Shown: positions 11,534 to 22,069 of the stretch, piece by piece
How the letters are laid out: each line of letters starts with the position of its first letter
How positions within the stretch are numbered: the stretch's first letter is position 1
Source of the DNA: Gracilaria domingensis
Lineage: Eukaryota; Rhodophyta; Florideophyceae; Gracilariales; Gracilariaceae
DNA length: 64,000 bases
Assembly: GCA_022539475.1 (NCBI GenBank)
Contig: VCMS01000272.1
Coordinates: 26,481 to 90,480 of the forward strand
Direction: 5' to 3'
Notes under the pieces: model-generated
The model's input: only the letters and a program-made list of their open reading frames with translations
Told to the model about the DNA's origin: nothing
The model's database searches: none
Program-made: the position numbers and the translations under genes

Positions 11534-11846
11534 GGGGGTGGGGTAATTCCCAGCCAACGTGGCACAACTATCTGCAGGCCAACCTCCACACGTGGCCAAC
11601 TATCCCACTTACTATACACTTCCTACAGAGGATTCACCTATCAAGGCTCCGTTAAAACCCTCCAAAAATTGCCCAAAATTAAAGGGAGTTTTCATAACTT
11701 CGCCACGTCACCGGCCATCGGTACCATCTCATTATGAGCGCCATGATGCATCTGATAGCCGAAAGCCGTTGCTCCACATCTCTTCCTCCTTAAATTCGAG
11801 CGCGAGCGCAAGCGCGAGCGCGACGGCGAAGTACCGACATCGGGAG
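11534..11846. other. Spacer between LTR B and the facing-ORF promoter
   Basis: This non-coding leader has weak similarity to repeat R2 of copy A (CACGTG-GGAGGTTGGC-like block on the minus strand). The last part is rich in GCGAGCG units just before the TATA box. Confidence 0.4.
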
Positions 11847-11854
11847 TATAAATA
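11847..11854 (+). promoter_or_regulatory. TATA box of the facing-strand ORF, copy B
   Basis: TATAAATA lies 154 bp upstream of the conserved ATG at 12001. The open frame formally extends up to an ATG at 11854 that overlaps the box itself, so that ATG would not be in the transcript. The equivalent box in copy A is at nearly the same distance. Confidence 0.65.
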
Positions 11855-12000
11855 TGACGTCCCCTCAGGGTTCCACCGACCACTCGGTTCTTCCACGCAA
11901 GCGGCTTTCGCCTCCGACTTCGGATACAACTACTCCTTCTCCTCCAATACCTCGGCGTTCGCTACCAGTACCTACTGATCCTTCTTCTCCTTCGACAGGA

Positions 12001-13422
12001 ATGAATCAGAACCCGTTTCATACCAACCCGCTCCCGGGGAACTCGTCGTCAGCTCCGCAAGCGGCTTCTGAGGTGCCCTCGGGCAGCGCTTCCCAACAAG
12101 AACAGCTTTCTCAGAGTCTTCCACAGTACTTTGGTGGCTTCCAATCAGCTCCTCTCCCTCAGGGGAGTCCGTACGGCGGTCTGTTCGCTCAAACCTACCC
12201 GGGGTACAACCATCCAGGTTTCCTGCATCCTCAACCTCCGGCTCAACTCATCCTGCAAGCGGTAGCTCCCTTCAACTTCTATGAAGCTTATCCCCATCCG
12301 AGTGCACCTCTTCCGATACCTCCGGCTCCTCCCTTAGCTTCGGTGCAACAGCCATACGACACAAACGCCACTGCCTGGAATGCCGAGAAGGCCGTACCGT
12401 TGACGGTGAATCCTCGTGGGTTGATTAGTATAGATTCCCTTGTGAACCGGGATACCCGACTTGAGGGGTTGATCTTTTCTCGCGCTCCGTGGTTTCACCC
12501 GACAGCGGTAGCAGATGATGCTCTCATCGATTCCTATGCCGTGAACGGAATACTCCCAGGTGGGCTTCCTCGAGATGCGGTGCGCTCTCGCGAGTGGCAG
12601 AACCGCATAGCAGTGGAGCCGCATTTGCTTCGTTGCGATCGCAGACAGTCCCTTGACCACGCACGTGGGGATATGGCGCGACTCGCTTACTCTAGAGTTG
12701 GGAGATTGCGATATGACCATGCGATTCCGGCCGAGTATAACTTCGACGTCTCACACCACCGTATCTACGGTGAGGTTTCTTATGGTAACGCCTTGGCGGA
12801 ATTTCCTGAATCGGAGCATCGATACCACTTCTGCGAGGTTGATCCTGATATTCTCCTATGGAGTCTTCCCTTGCTCAGGGCGGAGTTCCGATACCTCTCT
12901 AGGAGTAAGAGACACAGCAAAGATCTCTATGACTTCGAGAGACGAGTCCGGTTCGAACGGAATGCGCGCTCCCGTCGGGGACTCGTAGTGCCGTATCCAA
13001 ACTTGGAAGTTGATCGTTTGCGCTTCGATGCCTTGCCCTTCCGATACGTGGGCCTTCCATCCTGGTGGAGCCGTGTAGAGGTCCCCGCGGGGTGTTTCGC
13101 TGGACTCCCGCCGAGTATCTACTACATCGGTTCGCGGTTGATAGACAATCCCAACTCGGGCTATTGGTCTTTGGTTTTTGCCGAGTGGGCTGCCCGCGTC
13201 GCGGTTCACCTCCTATGGGATGTCTATGACCATTACCGTTTGTGGTATCTTCCTGCAAATCTGAGGTGGCTACTTCGAAGGATTGATCTCGTTACCCTCT
13301 TGGGTTCCAAGGCTAACCAGAAAGAGGTTGGGGAATTGTTGGATGTCATCGACAGGGTCGATTGGGACCGAGTTCTGGTAGCTTGGCAGCCTGAAAGGCG
13401 ACAGCGTTTCCGCGACCGATGA
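12001..13422 (+). CDS. Facing-strand ORF1 of chromodomain Ty3/gypsy element, unknown 473-aa protein
   Basis: This long intact frame runs opposite to pol in copy B. I place the start at ATG 12001 (MNQNPFHTNP), because copy A conserves this start and the TATA box lies upstream; an in-frame extension reaches 11854. Residues 1-130 are rich in Pro, Gln, Ser and Gly (low complexity, QSAPLPQGSPYGG). Residues 130-470 form a dense, probably globular region rich in Arg, Trp and Tyr, with blocks shared with copy A: SRAPWFHP, YGEVSYGNAL, LLRAEFRYLSR and NPNSGYWSLVFAE. No zinc knuckle, signal peptide or membrane segment is seen. It ends in TGA but the same frame continues into ORF2 without another stop. 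Accessory ORFs on either strand are known in some plant Ty3/gypsy lineages; I recognise no homologue. A structural (Gag-like) role is possible but speculative. Confidence 0.75.
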   Translation: MNQNPFHTNPLPGNSSSAPQAASEVPSGSASQQEQLSQSLPQYFGGFQSAPLPQGSPYGGLFAQTYPGYNHPGFLHPQPPAQLILQAVAPFNFYEAYPHPSAPLPIPPAPPLASVQQPYDTNATAWNAEKAVPLTVNPRGLISIDSLVNRDTRLEGLIFSRAPWFHPTAVADDALIDSYAVNGILPGGLPRDAVRSREWQNRIAVEPHLLRCDRRQSLDHARGDMARLAYSRVGRLRYDHAIPAEYNFDVSHHRIYGEVSYGNALAEFPESEHRYHFCEVDPDILLWSLPLLRAEFRYLSRSKRHSKDLYDFERRVRFERNARSRRGLVVPYPNLEVDRLRFDALPFRYVGLPSWWSRVEVPAGCFAGLPPSIYYIGSRLIDNPNSGYWSLVFAEWAARVAVHLLWDVYDHYRLWYLPANLRWLLRRIDLVTLLGSKANQKEVGELLDVIDRVDWDRVLVAWQPERRQRFRDR

Positions 13423-13914
13423 CCGGGGCGAATTTCCACCCGTTCCGGGGTCTGGGTGTACTACAACCCGTGGGAGCGACAGTTCATCTCCGAAGAGCAA
13501 GCGACTGCAATGGCGGCTATGCCCCGCGCAATGCCGGTATGTCACTCAGTAGGGTTCGTGTTCCCCGAGGATTACGCCGTTCCGTCGGATGCACCTGATC
13601 CAATGTTGGACAATGATGAGATTGCCACCGTAGCCGGGCCCGCACAGCTGACGGGAGTTCAGTACTCGGATCCTAACGCGACAGCGGTCCCAACAGATGG
13701 CGCTCAAGCCCCTTCGGGATGGTCTTTGCTTGCTCCCACTGCTCAGCCTGCCAATTGGGCTGGGACTGTGGCTTCTCTTCGTGCTGACCTCCAGGTTCAT
13801 GTCATTCCGATCCCACCGGGAGTGAACACCGTTGCGGGGCTCGCGGCTCTCGCAAGCGAGTACTTCGCACAGAATCCCAACACGGGAAACGGTGCTCCCT
13901 CCACTGGCGGATAG
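13423..13914 (+). CDS. Facing-strand ORF2 (about 152 aa), in frame with ORF1 after one TGA
   Basis: After the TGA at 13420-13422 the same frame stays open to TAG at 13912-13914. The part conserved with copy A begins VYYNP (13456) and ends with PSTGG; CHSVGFVFPEDY and SGW are shared internally. The first in-frame ATG is at 13510, inside the conserved part, so translation by stop readthrough, by splicing across the stop, or from a non-AUG codon would explain the conservation better than an independent start. In copy A the two parts are also in the same frame, separated by TAA. Function unknown; the protein is Pro/Ala-rich and without recognised domains. Confidence 0.6.
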   Translation, partial: PGRISTRSGVWVYYNPWERQFISEEQATAMAAMPRAMPVCHSVGFVFPEDYAVPSDAPDPMLDNDEIATVAGPAQLTGVQYSDPNATAVPTDGAQAPSGWSLLAPTAQPANWAGTVASLRADLQVHVIPIPPGVNTVAGLAALASEYFAQNPNTGNGAPSTGG

Positions 13915-14298
13915 ACCCTCATGAGGTCTTCCTCCAATCTTAGAGTGTCTTGTGATAGTTTCCAATTAAAGCCAGCTAGTGGCAAATTTTCCCTTACCCT
14001 CGTCGAGGTATGCTTCTCGGCGACGAGCTTCTTCTTCGTCCTTCTCCTTCAGCAGGATCTGCCTTCTTCCACTTCTCTTCCAGTTACTTGCCATATATTG
14101 CAGATATCTTTATTTCTTTTCAGGCAGTTTCTACTTCTCCGTAATACGGAAGTATCCCGATAATTCGGTAGTTCTACTACATCTCTCCTATGATACAGAC
14201 GATCTCTTCCTACTCTTCTTCTTCTCTTCCCAGCGTATGACTTCTTTCTTCCAACCGCAAGGCAGGCACGGGTACAGTAGAGCACACCGATAAGCGGG
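13915..14298. other. Spacer between convergent ORF2 and pol, copy B
   Basis: About 385 bp, pyrimidine-rich on the plus strand, separate the ends of the two converging coding units. It probably holds both polyadenylation regions. I see no gene. Confidence 0.4.
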
Positions 14299-17200
14299 CT
14301 ACCCGACCATCGCGTTATTTAATGTTGGAGGCAATGGCGTCCGAGTACGGCGGTGATACGACATGACGTTGGACCTAGGAAGGTGTTCAAATGGCTCCCA
14401 AGTGTCCTCGTCAGGGGGATAGCCGTACCAACGGACTCTATACAGTAGTTTCCCTTCGGGGCTTTCCTCGTGTTTCACGATACGATCTACCACGAATTCT
14501 TGTGAGTACACGCCATCTCTGGCTTCTTCCTTGTCCTTTCCCGGCATCAGGGAGTGACAATTAGCGAAAACCAAGCAGGGTAGTAGTTCCTCCCGGTTTC
14601 GAACCGGTTCTCGGGGCGGAGGATAAGTGAACTGTCGTGTCCTCCAGCCGTCGCGACGGAGTGTGCTAACTACCGACACGGGCGTCCAATTGCCTCACAA
14701 GTGAGCTCAATCGAAAGCTCTTGATCTCCGGTTTCCGGCAAACTCTTTTCTATCCCAGACGCGCAACTAATCGACGAACAGTCGCGTCCGTGAAGCGGCA
14801 ACACCTTCACTTTCGTTGCGGAAGAGCCGTTGTGACGGAAAAGTGGCGTACCGCACTCCCTTCGCAGGGCTGCGGAACGTCGGGCCATGGCGCATGACCT
14901 GCAATGCAATCCATTTTCATTGGATATTTGGGCGCACCCGGGCGCGCGTGTGCGCTACACGTCCAGTGAACGGTATCTACAGTGCCAGGTCCCCCGGCCG
15001 GCGGTTGCGAAGCGGCGTGCACTACCCTCCAGCAATGGCGTATGCTTACAGCAGGTAATCTCGAATCTCCCGCCGTCGGGCTGCACATGCATACCGTATG
15101 TGGTACCGTTCACCGTGCTTACGGGTCCTGCACCTCGACATGTTCCGTATGTTCCAGCGTACCCTTCAGGGGACTTGGCCACTTCCTCCTTCAGGCTTTC
15201 CAGTACAATCCACAAGGATTCTTCTTTCCTTCCTCCTCCGGCTACGGGCTGTTCCCAGGTGGGCTATGCATCGATCTCCATGTCGCCTTGTCCCACAAAC
15301 GGGTCGGCAGAGACAGTGCGTTCGCGCGAGCGAGAAACAGTATGCTCCAACGACTTACATTGCATCCCAACGGGGCCACTAACTTTCTTAGCTGTAGCAC
15401 TCCCTGCGAGGGATTCTTCACTTCTTCTGATTTCATTCCTCGCCGAGATCTCGGATGTACGCAACTCAGCGCCAGCGCGACCATTCTCAGCGGGGGATTC
15501 TGTCTCACTCTGAGATTCAACACCTTGGTCAGGTCCAACGGACGCCGGAGCAACCGGAGCGCGATTTACACTGTCTTCCCTCTCCTTAGGGTGCGCTACG
15601 GCTTCCGTATTTGGCGCCAATGCCGTAGACGGGCGGTGAATCTTATTCAACTCAGTAGAGAGTGTAGGTGTAACCCGTGAGAGTCCGGGGTTATCCTTGA
15701 GCAACTCTGTTGCACTAGGCAATTCAGAGAGACCGCGTTGCGGGTGGGTCAAAACCGATGGGCGGTTCGCAGTAGCACCCGGTTGTTTGGTCTCCTTGTG
15801 CGGCGGTGAGCCCTTTCCGGTACTCGGCCTTGCGATAACTTCCTGGTTAGGGCTTGGGGCGCGATACATTCGATCTCGCGATACCCGCTCGTGCTGATTA
15901 TCGATATCGAGCACGACGGTCGTCTCCTGTACGGATACTACACGATAGGGGCTACTGGCAATCGGAGAGAGCTTATGCCGCTTCTTTTTCTCAGGATTAA
16001 AGTACTACTTCCTGAGAAACACGTACTCACCAGCCCGCAGTTGCGGTAGCGGCCTGCGAATTCGACTATCGAAGTTGCGCTTGTAAGCGAGTTGAGCCTT
16101 CTCCATAGAGCGTTTAGCAATAGGCACCATCATGGTTGACCATTTCTTCCACGCGTCGCGATATAACCTCGGTGTCGAGTATTCGTTCATAGTTGGCTGT
16201 GCCTCAATAGCAAGTGGAGGCGGTCTCCTTGACAGGTCCAACTAGAAAGGGGACAAAGACGTAACCCGATGTACCTGGGTATTATACGCATATGTGATTG
16301 CGTCAGTGTACAGATCCCAAGTCTTGGGGTGTTCCGCAACGTAGGATCCCAGTGCGCCAAGAATGGTTCGGTTAAATTTCTCTGCTTGACCATTATTTTG
16401 GGGATGATACCTTGTTGTAAACAGATTCCTAATATCCAGGATGCGACACACGTCTTGAAAGAACTTCGACGTAAACCGAGAGCCGTTGTCGGGGAGTAAG
16501 TGTACCGGTGGTCCATAGACAAAGACCCAGTGGGTAACAAACGCCTGAGCCACAGTGGCAGCAGTTATCCGCTTAAGCGGCACAGTCCGTACCAGCTTCG
16601 AGAAGCGATCGGTAATTAGCAGGAGGCATTGATTCCCTTGCGAGGTTTTGATCAATTCGCCTAAAATATCAATGGTGACAGACTCCAACGGCGCCCTTGC
16701 GGGGAATAACTTTAACTTCTTGGAGTGCTTTCTCAATTTGATGTCGTTCTTGGCACATTCCTGACAGGATCGGCGGACTTCATAACAGTCAAATGCCATT
16801 GCCGGCCAGTAAAAACCCTTTCTCAGTGTGAGATACAACTTCCTTCCTCTCGGATGGGCTCCCAACTTCACGTAGTGAGAGAGATGAAGAACGCGACTCT
16901 GCAAGGAGTGCGGCACCACTATTTGTGGCTTCATTGACACCTTTCTTACCAGGTAGCCTTGATTTTTCACCTGAAAAGGTAAGTGGTATCCACCGTTCAG
17001 ACCGGCTGATACCTGGGTACAGAAGGGATCCGTCTGTTGTTCCCGTATCATCTCCTCAGACGTGATGGGTATAAATGACCCAGCACCCAGTTCGGCGATT
17101 CGTGTGGCGAGACTGTCGTCACAGGCGCCATCCGACAGGATTTCAGTACTCCCATCGAGGTCACCAACCACAAAGCATGGGATATCAGCGTCCTCAGTAG

Positions 17201-19352
17201 GCTTTGCTTCAGCTGCTGTGACCAAACGGGATAGTGCGTCTGCCTGGAAGTTGAGAGAGCGGTTCTTGTACACGACTTCGAAGTAAAATTCCGACAGTCG
17301 GAGTCTCCAACGCATCAAGCGTCTCGATGGTTCGGTGATTTCCATGAGCCAACGGAGGCACTTGTGGTCAGTGTCCACCCTAAAGTGAGTTCCCATCAAA
17401 TATGGTCTGAGAGTAGACAATGCCCATATCACGGCAAGACATTCCTTCTCGGGCACCGAGTAGTTCCGTTCGTTGACGTTGAGCGATCTCGACCAGTGCC
17501 CAATAGGGTGTCGTTTCCCGGTTTCGTCGGTTGAAACAAAGCACACCCAACCTGGTTCGCACTAGCGTCGGTATCGACTTCATAGGGTAACCCAGGTTTG
17601 GGGAGAGCCAAAATTGGAGGTGACGTTACGGCGTCGACCAATGCCGTAAGAGCGGAGACCTCTGCACCTCCAGAAGGGTCCAATTCAACAGGTTTTCCTT
17701 TCGTAAGGAGCTTATTCAATGGTGAAGCAATGTCCGCAAAGTTCGGAACGAAACGTCTGTAGAAGTTACACGTCTGTAGACGTTACACAGTCCTAAGAAG
17801 GATCGCAACTCTGTTTGAGTCCTTGGGTACTTAGCCTCTTTCAGGGATTTGACCCGTACCTCATCGACTGAGAGTTTTCCGGGACGGATGATGTGACCCA
17901 GATACTTAACCGATTCGGTGAAGAACTCGCACTTCTTGAGTTTCAGTGTGATTCCTGCATCACGCAGTACTCTCATGAAATCCCGAACATGGGCTGGATG
18001 GTCATCCAGATTAATGGAAAAAACGACGATATCGTCCAGGTACACCAAACATGCGGTCCACTTAAATCGTGCCAACAGGATATCAACCGCACGCTGGAAA
18101 GTAGCGGGTGCATTAGTTAACTCAAAGGGCATTCTCCGGAAACGGTATAGGCCTTGATGGCAGACGAATGCTGTCTTGTCCCGGTCTTTCTCCCTGATGG
18201 GAACCTGCCAATATCCCCAGTTAGCATCAAGGGTGGTAAATACGTTTGCGCTCCCCAGAGAGTCGATATATTCGTCCATCCGAGGTATCGGATATACATC
18301 TTTCATTGTAACCGCGTTCAACTTTCGCTAATCCATACAGAATCTCCAAGATCTATCCGGTTTCGGAACTAGCACTACAGGTGATGCCCAAGGGGATTGA
18401 GCGGCCTCAATTACGCCAGCCCTCAACATCTTCTTGATTTGAGGTTTCTCTTCTTCGCGAGCTTTCGGTCCGGCCTGATAGGGATGTTGCGCGATAGGCC
18501 GAGTATTCGGAAGCAGGTCGATACAGTGTTCAGTTACTCCAATCGTTTCTAGGGTGCCGTCCTACATGGGAGTGAACTCACGCAAAATCTCAGGTAACTT
18601 CTCCCGATGAGATTCTGGTACATGCTCCAGATCTAACTTCATTAATTCCTCAACAGAATCCTTAAAATCACTGCTAGGCGGTACAAAGCTAACCTCCAAA
18701 GGTTTCAGATTGTCTTCATCCGAGTTATTTTGGGTTTCATCCGTGTCTACGGCTTCACTAACTTCCAATTCGGCGCTTTCTTCCTTTTCTTTAAGGTCTG
18801 ACACTCCGAGAACCTTTGAAATAGAGATATTCGTTAGGACGACCGCAGTCTGGTGTGGCAGCACTGTACCAATCACTTGGTTCTTTACCAGCCACTGAGC
18901 GGACTTTCCAAAGTTGGCGACCATAACCTTGAAGGGTTGATCTAGTTGGATAGTTACTACTCCATTTGCAAGAGCGATTTGGCGCTGTTCATATAAAACC
19001 GGCAGCGGTTGTACTGTGTGGAGGCTCCATTGTTTGGTGCTGACATCGACCCATATCTGGGATTCTGGTGATAGGAGCTAAGTACGGAACTCTGGAACTT
19101 ACTCTTTGTCAAGAACTTGCATTGCGTTCTTGAGAATGTCTTGTTCAGCTGTCTCAAGTTGCAAGGGAAAAGCAATGTTCTGCACAGCGGTGTCTTTAAT
19201 ATCCATTTCTGGACTTGTGGATCGTTATGTGTAACAATATCCTTGTCCGGCAGATCAACCACGCGTGGCTTTTTGCCAGCAAGAAGCGACTGTAGATTTC
19301 GGTGATAGGACCATAGTGTGGCTTCATCGTTGTTCGGGAAGGAAGTCAACAT
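14299..19352 (-). pseudogene. Ty3/gypsy chromovirus pol, copy B (protease remnant to chromodomain)
   Basis: Reading downward on the minus strand: a damaged protease tail (about 19350-18925), the post-protease segment (QPFKVMVANFG), reverse transcriptase with LVYLDDIVVF, RNase H (VDTDAS, DTDHKCLRW, ADALSRL), integrase with its HHCC finger and the DDE residues (ITDRFSK, LPDNGSRF, HPQNNGQAEKF), the GPY/F-like tail, a variable linker, and a chromodomain (YSQEFVVDRIV, LLYRVRWYGYPPDEDTWEP) ending at 14299. Lesions include TAG at 18562-18564 and 18328-18330, a 17-bp tandem duplication at 17754-17787, a frameshift near 17540, and TAG near 16017 where copy A has Glu. Gag and the 5' LTR are missing, so the copy is 5'-truncated and dead. 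It converges on the facing ORF pair at 12001-13914. Confidence 0.9.
17754..17787. repeat. 17-bp tandem duplication in pol B
   Basis: CGTCTGTAGAAGTTACA is followed directly by CGTCTGTAGACGTTACA. It falls just after the reverse transcriptase LGLCN block and shifts the frame into the next segment (FVPNFADIASPLNK in the other frame), which inactivates pol. Confidence 0.8.
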
Positions 19353-20033
19353 GTAACTTATTTGACCTTTGATGCATCACCGGTTGCTCTTTCTTTGGCA
19401 TCTCCTGACAGCCTGCTGGCTCTCAAATATCTTCGGCAGAACATTTCAGTACATCTACCATCTACAGAGACTACTGCCCTTTCAATTATACTTCTGAAAT
19501 TTTCATTAACTTAATATCTATCATAGCAAAATCAGAGATATTTGCTAACTCCAGAACTAGTCTGCAAATGCGTAGCTGTTGTATAATATCGTTAATGAAA
19601 GTAATTTCGTAACTACCAAGTAACAACTTTGACTATCTATTTAATGAGCTAATGGCGAAGTATATCTCATAAAGTCTAGCTCTACCAGCAGAGCGGAAGT
19701 AGGCGCAACTCCGACAACTTCATAGGCTTCGCAGATACTTGGCCCTTGATGTTGCTCATTGGAGGACAACAGGATTTAGTTGTATTGAGCTTTCCATTTA
19801 AATTTTACCTTTCATTTCCGCGACGTTTAGGCCTCTATTGAAGTAGTAAATGGCCCTACCCTTCGGAAAATGTACATGAGACAAGAAATGAGTGCTTCGG
19901 GTATTCTCGAGAGTCTGTATGCTCTTTATGCCACCTGTTCCTGGTATTCATCGAGATGTTTGTCGGTGGTTTTATACTGGTGGAGCCGAATAATACTTGG
20001 GGTTTACCCACGAACAAGCTCAAAATTGCTGAG
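19353..20033. other. Unassigned spacer between elements B and D
   Basis: No LTR of family 1 is found here, although a 5' LTR and gag would be expected upstream of pol B. A short minus-strand frame (19856-20041) is of doubtful coding value. It is probably flanking or truncated sequence. Confidence 0.4.
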
Positions 20034-20279
20034 TGTAACACAGTAGTGTGACCTATGAGCTAGAAGAGTGACCTATAAGCTAGACTAGTGTCTCTTGTAG
20101 TTACGCGTGAGGCCTTGCGTCACTTTCATTAGCGCCTAGCGCTTCAAGCCGCCTTCCACGCGTGCTATAAAAGAAGAGGTACGAATCTGGACTGTGCCTC
20201 CTGAGGGGAGGACAGCCGATGAGGACCTTACAACTCATCAGTTTCGTCACAAATGTATTCCTCTACCTTCCGTATTACA
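20034..20279 (+). repeat. 5' LTR of element D
   Basis: It starts TGTAACA and ends TATTACA. The upstream half carries two near-identical 20-bp direct repeats, GTGACCTATGAGCTAGAAGA and GTGACCTATAAGCTAGACTA, which could be promoter elements. TATAAAAG at 20166-20173 marks the promoter. TGGTAGCATC starts 2 bp after the LTR and resembles a primer-binding site for initiator Met-tRNA. Confidence 0.88.
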
Positions 20280-20362
20280 TTTGGTAGCATCATTCTTACG
20301 TTCCTAGCCGCTGGAACTCAACCCTCAACCACGAAGCGTTGTTTGGCTCCTCGCAAGCCACC

Positions 20363-22069
20363 ATGCCGCTCGCTTGCCAATCTAAGTTGGGAAGACGAGT
20401 AACAACTTCTTCACCTTCTTCACAGGCAAGTTCATCGCACCACGCTGCTTCTCAGCAGCCATCTCAACCGCATCAGTCGGTCGCACACGCGCTATCTATC
20501 GCAGCGACTTCCGCGCAGTCTAACCCCATTTCTGCCCTCTCAGCCCCCAGTCAGGTTCCTCACTCACAGGCCAACTCAGTCCAACAGATTTCAGGCGGCA
20601 ATACTGCTGTAGCGGACCCCTCTCCCGACCTACCCGCATCTCAGCCACCGTCTGTCACCTTGTTGGCAATGATTCAAGATCAACAGCATACAATGGCCAT
20701 GGTCATCAACCAGCTCCAGACCATTCAAAGCAGACTTGAAACACCAGAAATACCACGACAACTTCCACCACCGGCGTCTCTACCGCCTCGAGAAAGCTCC
20801 AACGCAGCAATTTCAATCACTCAGACGTCCGGTCCTACCACTTCATTACTCCAGGTCTTCAAGTCCTCGAACTTCTCTACATATCATGGGAAGGACAATG
20901 AACGCACCTCCATTAAGGTAAGATCATTCATTTCCATCGTTCGAAAGGTCACCACACTCTGTGCCAACATTTGTCAGTCTCAAAAAGTTCATGTAGCCTC
21001 CTGCCTTCTGAAGGATAATGCAGACAACTGGTTTTCTCGCCTCGCACGCCAGGGCCACTTTTTTTCCTCTCTTGAAGAACTACAGGACGCTATGCTACAG
21101 GAGTTTGTACCAGATAACGAGAAGGGACAAGCGCGAGTCAACCTCATTCGCTTGCGTCTGAACGACGGCTCCCTGGAGACGCACATAACCAAGTTCCGCG
21201 AACACGTAGACATTTGCGACACCCCAGTCACAGAGGCTTTTACATTCTTTCATCTGAGTCTTCCGCTTCTCTTCAAGAAGAAGTTTTCCGAACGATTCCG
21301 CTCAGTGTAAGAGAATTATAGTCAAACCCACTCATGTCAAATCACATCCGTTTAATTCAAATTCATGTGAGTTCATGTTTGAATTCAAACATGAACTCGT
21401 CATTCTTTAGAGTACTTAAGGTGTTACTCTCTTATCCAAGTACTGAGAGGAGAGCTAACACTCATACATTGTAAACTGAGTTTCATCCAAACGAGAGTCT
21501 CCTGCTTGTCCACTCTCTTACACTCAGGTTATCCACCTAAAATGGCAGAAGTTTACAACTTCGTCCGCACTGTGCACATTTCGGAGAAGTTGAATGATCA
21601 CCAGCAATCTTCATCCTCTAAGTCGAAGAGTTCGAAGGGTAAGGACCGCTCTTCTAAAGGGTCCTCCAGAAAGCCCACTAATCCCGCCCTGATTGGAAAA
21701 GAGACCGCATCCGGTTCTTGGGGTCCTGCCGACATTAAGAAAAACGTCGAGAACAGCATCTACCGTGCAAACGATCGATGTATGAAATGTGGCAAGGCTC
21801 CTTGGAGCGATCCCATGCATCCATGCCGGAACACCGTGGTCGGTGCGTCGGCACAGAGCAATGGAAGGAACGCTCGAAAAACTAACCCCGCCGCACGGCA
21901 GTGCGGCACGTTCCGATGTTCGCATGGTACCTCGTCTCTCTGCCATCGACGTCGATTCTGTTGGGGAGATGATCTACTCCGGCTCCATCAATGGCCACCC
22001 GGTTCCCTTCCACCTGGATCCGGGTGCATCTCACGCATTCATCTCCCTCAACACTGCACGCTTGTGTAA
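20363..22069 (+). pseudogene. gag of element D, split by a solo LTR
   Basis: The best start is ATG 20363 in GCCACCATG context. The first 150 residues are Ser/Gln/Pro-rich. The capsid-like region (about 20870-21300) has the retrotransposon-gag pattern: NWFSRLA, LQEFVP, RLNDGSLETHITKF. At 21306 a 217-bp LTR is inserted; 217 plus the 5-bp duplication equals 222 bp, so gag resumes in the same frame at 21528. The C-terminal part is Ser/Lys-rich and then has a zinc-knuckle-like CMKCGKAPWSDPMHPC (about 21780-21828). The frame stays open to 22069, but protease lies in the +1 frame from about 21900, so either a +1 shift or a mutation joins them. Confidence 0.85.
21306..21522. mobile_element. 217-bp solo LTR inserted in gag of D
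   Basis: It starts TGTAAGAGA and ends TCTCTTACA, a perfect 9-bp terminal inverted repeat with TG/CA ends. The 5-bp sequence CTCAG flanks it on both sides (21301-21305 and 21523-21527). These are hallmarks of an LTR left after recombination. Inside is the palindrome GTTCATGTTTGAATTCAAAC (from about 21370). It is shorter than, and distinct from, the LTRs of D, so it belongs to another, short-LTR family. Confidence 0.85.

Noticed and set aside
11854-12000. N-terminal extension of facing ORF1 to ATG 11854
   Set aside because: That ATG overlaps the TATA box and the extension is not conserved in copy A.
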